The notes below the pieces were generated by a model. That model searched no databases. It was given only the letters and a program-made list of their open reading frames with translations, and was not told the DNA's origin. Positions 52,128-52,469 of a stretch of DNA of 52,469 nucleotides are shown piece after piece. The stretch comes from Planctomycetota bacterium (lineage in GTDB: Bacteria; Planctomycetota; Planctomycetia; Pirellulales; Pirellulaceae): positions 1-52,469 of the forward strand of contig VGZC01000040.1 in NCBI GenBank assembly GCA_016872725.1, in the 5' to 3' direction. How positions within the stretch are numbered: position 1 is the stretch's first letter; every line of letters begins with the position of its first letter. The translations under genes and the position numbers were made by a program.

Positions 52128-52360
52128 ACACGAGGTAAACAGGGTGGTAAACACGAAACAGGTAAACACGGGTAAACACGGGGTAAACACGGGACACCCA
52201 GGTTCATGGGGTAAACACGGGACACCCAGGTTCATTTGGGATCCTAGATAAACACGGGACACCCAGGTTCATTTGGGATCCAAACCAGGGTGTCCTATCT
52301 GGGAAGGAGGAAACTTGGGTGTCCTGTTTGGACTGTTTGGAACTTGGGTGTCCTGTTTGG
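52123..52360. repeat. Direct and inverted repeat array after the ATP-grasp gene
   Basis: Eight copies of a GTAAACACG-like unit occur from 52123 to 52257. In three of them it extends to GGGACACCCAGGTTCAT (about 52183-52207, 52211-52235, 52249-52272). The reverse complement of the GGACACCC core then appears three times (about 52287-52296, 52316-52325 and 52346-52353), twice within ACTTGGGTGTCCTGTTTGG. The block could fold into a large hairpin. Confidence 0.8.
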
Positions 52361-52399
52361 GAACGGGCGGGGATCGCGGGACGGAGTGACGGAGAGATG

Positions 52400-52469
52400 T
52401 CACTCGCAGAGCCGGAAGGCGAGCCGAATGCCGGATAGATCGTCGGCGCGGCCGTCGAAGGACGGAGAT
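52400..52469 (-). CDS. 3' end of an unidentified gene (partial)
   Basis: On the minus strand an open frame enters from the window edge and ends at a TGA (52400-52402). The 22 visible residues end SGIRLAFRLCE. A similar Arg-rich C-terminus (GxRLA/FR) is common in formylglycine-generating-type (SUMF1/EgtB fold) proteins, but this is too short to assign. Confidence 0.4.
   Translation of the reverse strand, partial: SPSFDGRADDLSGIRLAFRLCE

Noticed and set aside
52123-52360. CRISPR array
   Set aside because: Units are too short and irregularly spaced, reversed copies occur, there are no spacers of uniform length, and no cas genes are nearby.

Overview
The window is GC-rich and densely coded, and the gene set points to a planctomycete. 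The main indicators are a formaldehyde-activating enzyme next to an MtdC-type methylene-H4MPT dehydrogenase, a hydrazine-synthase-alpha-like cytochrome c protein, a Tat-exported DegT aminotransferase, exported Gfo/Idh and SMP-30 proteins, a receptor-like Ser/Thr kinase, and a large von Willebrand/secretin-like glycine-rich protein. The phylum is an inference; no rRNA, tRNA or CRISPR was seen.

Layout. 1-2,500 is a mobile scar: a complete 1,260-bp ISAs1-family element that starts exactly at base 1, a WD40-like gene it has beheaded, and an ISKra4-type transposase remnant. 2,618-3,571 is a nucleotidyltransferase-fold gene. 3,794-8,413 (minus) is a tight run encoding a lysine 2,3-aminomutase, a cysteine-cluster protein, two ATP-grasp ligases and a GNAT acetyltransferase; it looks like a pathway making a small beta-lysine-containing peptide and is the best candidate for an undescribed system. 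A response regulator lies just upstream. 9,378-13,326 is a three-gene succinate dehydrogenase/fumarate reductase operon with a clear promoter. 13,338-17,030 is a PutA-type proline catabolic enzyme, 17,238-18,893 an exported zinc protease, then a DUF4160 remnant with DUF2442, and an acyl-CoA synthetase (19,463-21,376).

21,583-27,387 holds the HzsA-like protein and the membrane kinase with an extracellular sensor domain. 27,399-29,787 (minus) holds SMP-30 and Gfo/Idh genes. 29,800-30,770 is a decayed intergenic area with palindromes, an orphan terminator hairpin, an SDR pseudogene and a 36-bp direct repeat. It is followed by an Nramp-like transporter, tsaD, the 1,367-residue VWA/STN/glycine-rich exported protein, a small exported protein and an SLC13-type transporter.

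41,013-45,972 (minus) is an operon-like run: beta-propeller, two amidohydrolases, Tat-exported aminotransferase. Then come an HtrA protease, an SDR, a molybdopterin-fold/pentapeptide fusion (48,205-49,281), and fae-mtdC with a divergent ATP-grasp gene (49,294-52,127), the H4MPT formaldehyde branch. The right end carries a direct/inverted repeat array and the 3' tip of a minus-strand gene.

Metabolically the window combines acetate activation, proline and succinate oxidation and formaldehyde handling with an unusual number of exported proteins.
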